Source of the DNA: Ruminococcaceae bacterium UBA1320
GTDB lineage: Bacteria; Bacillota; Clostridia; Oscillospirales; Ethanoligenentaceae
DNA: 5,459 nucleotides
Reading direction: 5' to 3'
Assembly (NCBI GenBank): GCA_002306975.1
Contig: DBTI01000123.1
Coordinates: 1 to 5,459, forward strand
Part shown: one piece after another, positions 5,437 through 5,459 of the stretch
Layout: each line of letters starts with the position of its first letter
Position numbering within the stretch: the stretch's first letter is position 1
The notes under the pieces: generated by a model
Database searches by the model: none
The model's input: the letters and a program-made list of their open reading frames with translations, nothing else
What the model was told of the DNA's origin: nothing
Position numbers and translations under genes: made by a program

Positions 5437-5459
5437 GCGGGTGTAGTTCAATGGTAGAA
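5437..5459 (+). tRNA. tRNA-Gly, 5' portion only (cut by right edge)
   Basis: The sequence from 5437 begins GCGGGTG, a typical bacterial tRNA-Gly acceptor 5' strand, followed by T8-A9. The D-arm has GTTC (positions 10-13), loop AATGGTA with the conserved G18-G19 and A21, and GAA beginning the complementary side. The window ends before the anticodon, so GCC and TCC cannot be told apart, and another isoacceptor cannot be strictly excluded. It may head a tRNA cluster. Its promoter is at 5364-5392. Confidence 0.85.

Noticed and set aside
1..5459. CRISPR arrays, insertion sequences, toxin-antitoxin pairs, riboswitches
   Set aside because: No regularly spaced repeats, transposase motifs, terminal inverted repeats, small paired frames or recognisable riboswitch cores were seen on either strand; the non-coding stretches are all under 200 bases.

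Overview
The window looks like a chromosomal segment of a low-to-moderate G+C Gram-positive bacterium of the class Clostridia, most likely an Oscillospiraceae/Ruminococcaceae-type organism. The reasons are strong AGGAGG-like ribosome binding sites, AT-rich spacers, a TTG start, a DUF5711-type protein, a CvpA family protein and a ClpE-type Clp ATPase. The family and lineage calls come from recognised protein patterns, not from a database search.

Layout, all on the + strand: (1) positions 1-81, an open frame entering from the left edge that probably encodes the last 26 residues of an unidentified protein; (2) 203-1474, a single-pass membrane protein with an extracytoplasmic, propeller-like repeat domain (DUF5711-like); (3) 1546-2232, a CvpA family multi-pass membrane protein; (4) 2402-2977, a CDP-alcohol phosphatidyltransferase, probably phosphatidylglycerophosphate synthase (PgsA); (5) 3022-5292, a complete two-AAA-domain Clp unfoldase with an N-terminal four-cysteine zinc finger, that is, ClpE; (6) a short spacer with a possible terminator and a very strong sigma-A-type promoter; (7) the first 23 bases of a tRNA-Gly gene, cut by the right edge.

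The genes share a loose cell-envelope and proteostasis theme: two envelope proteins of unknown or poorly known role, one acidic-phospholipid biosynthesis enzyme and one stress unfoldase that would feed ClpP. Spacers of 71, 169 and 44 bases allow either read-through or separate promoters, and nothing seen proves a single operon. No mobile element, CRISPR array, toxin-antitoxin pair or recognisable defence system is present.

Most of the window is ordinary housekeeping DNA. The points worth a second look are small: an exact 16-base in-frame repeat shared by the left-edge fragment and the DUF5711 gene, a palindrome over the pgsA stop codon just ahead of clpE, an element recurring in three spacers, and an inverted repeat bracketing the -10 box of the tRNA promoter. 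I did not find a convincing new biological system.
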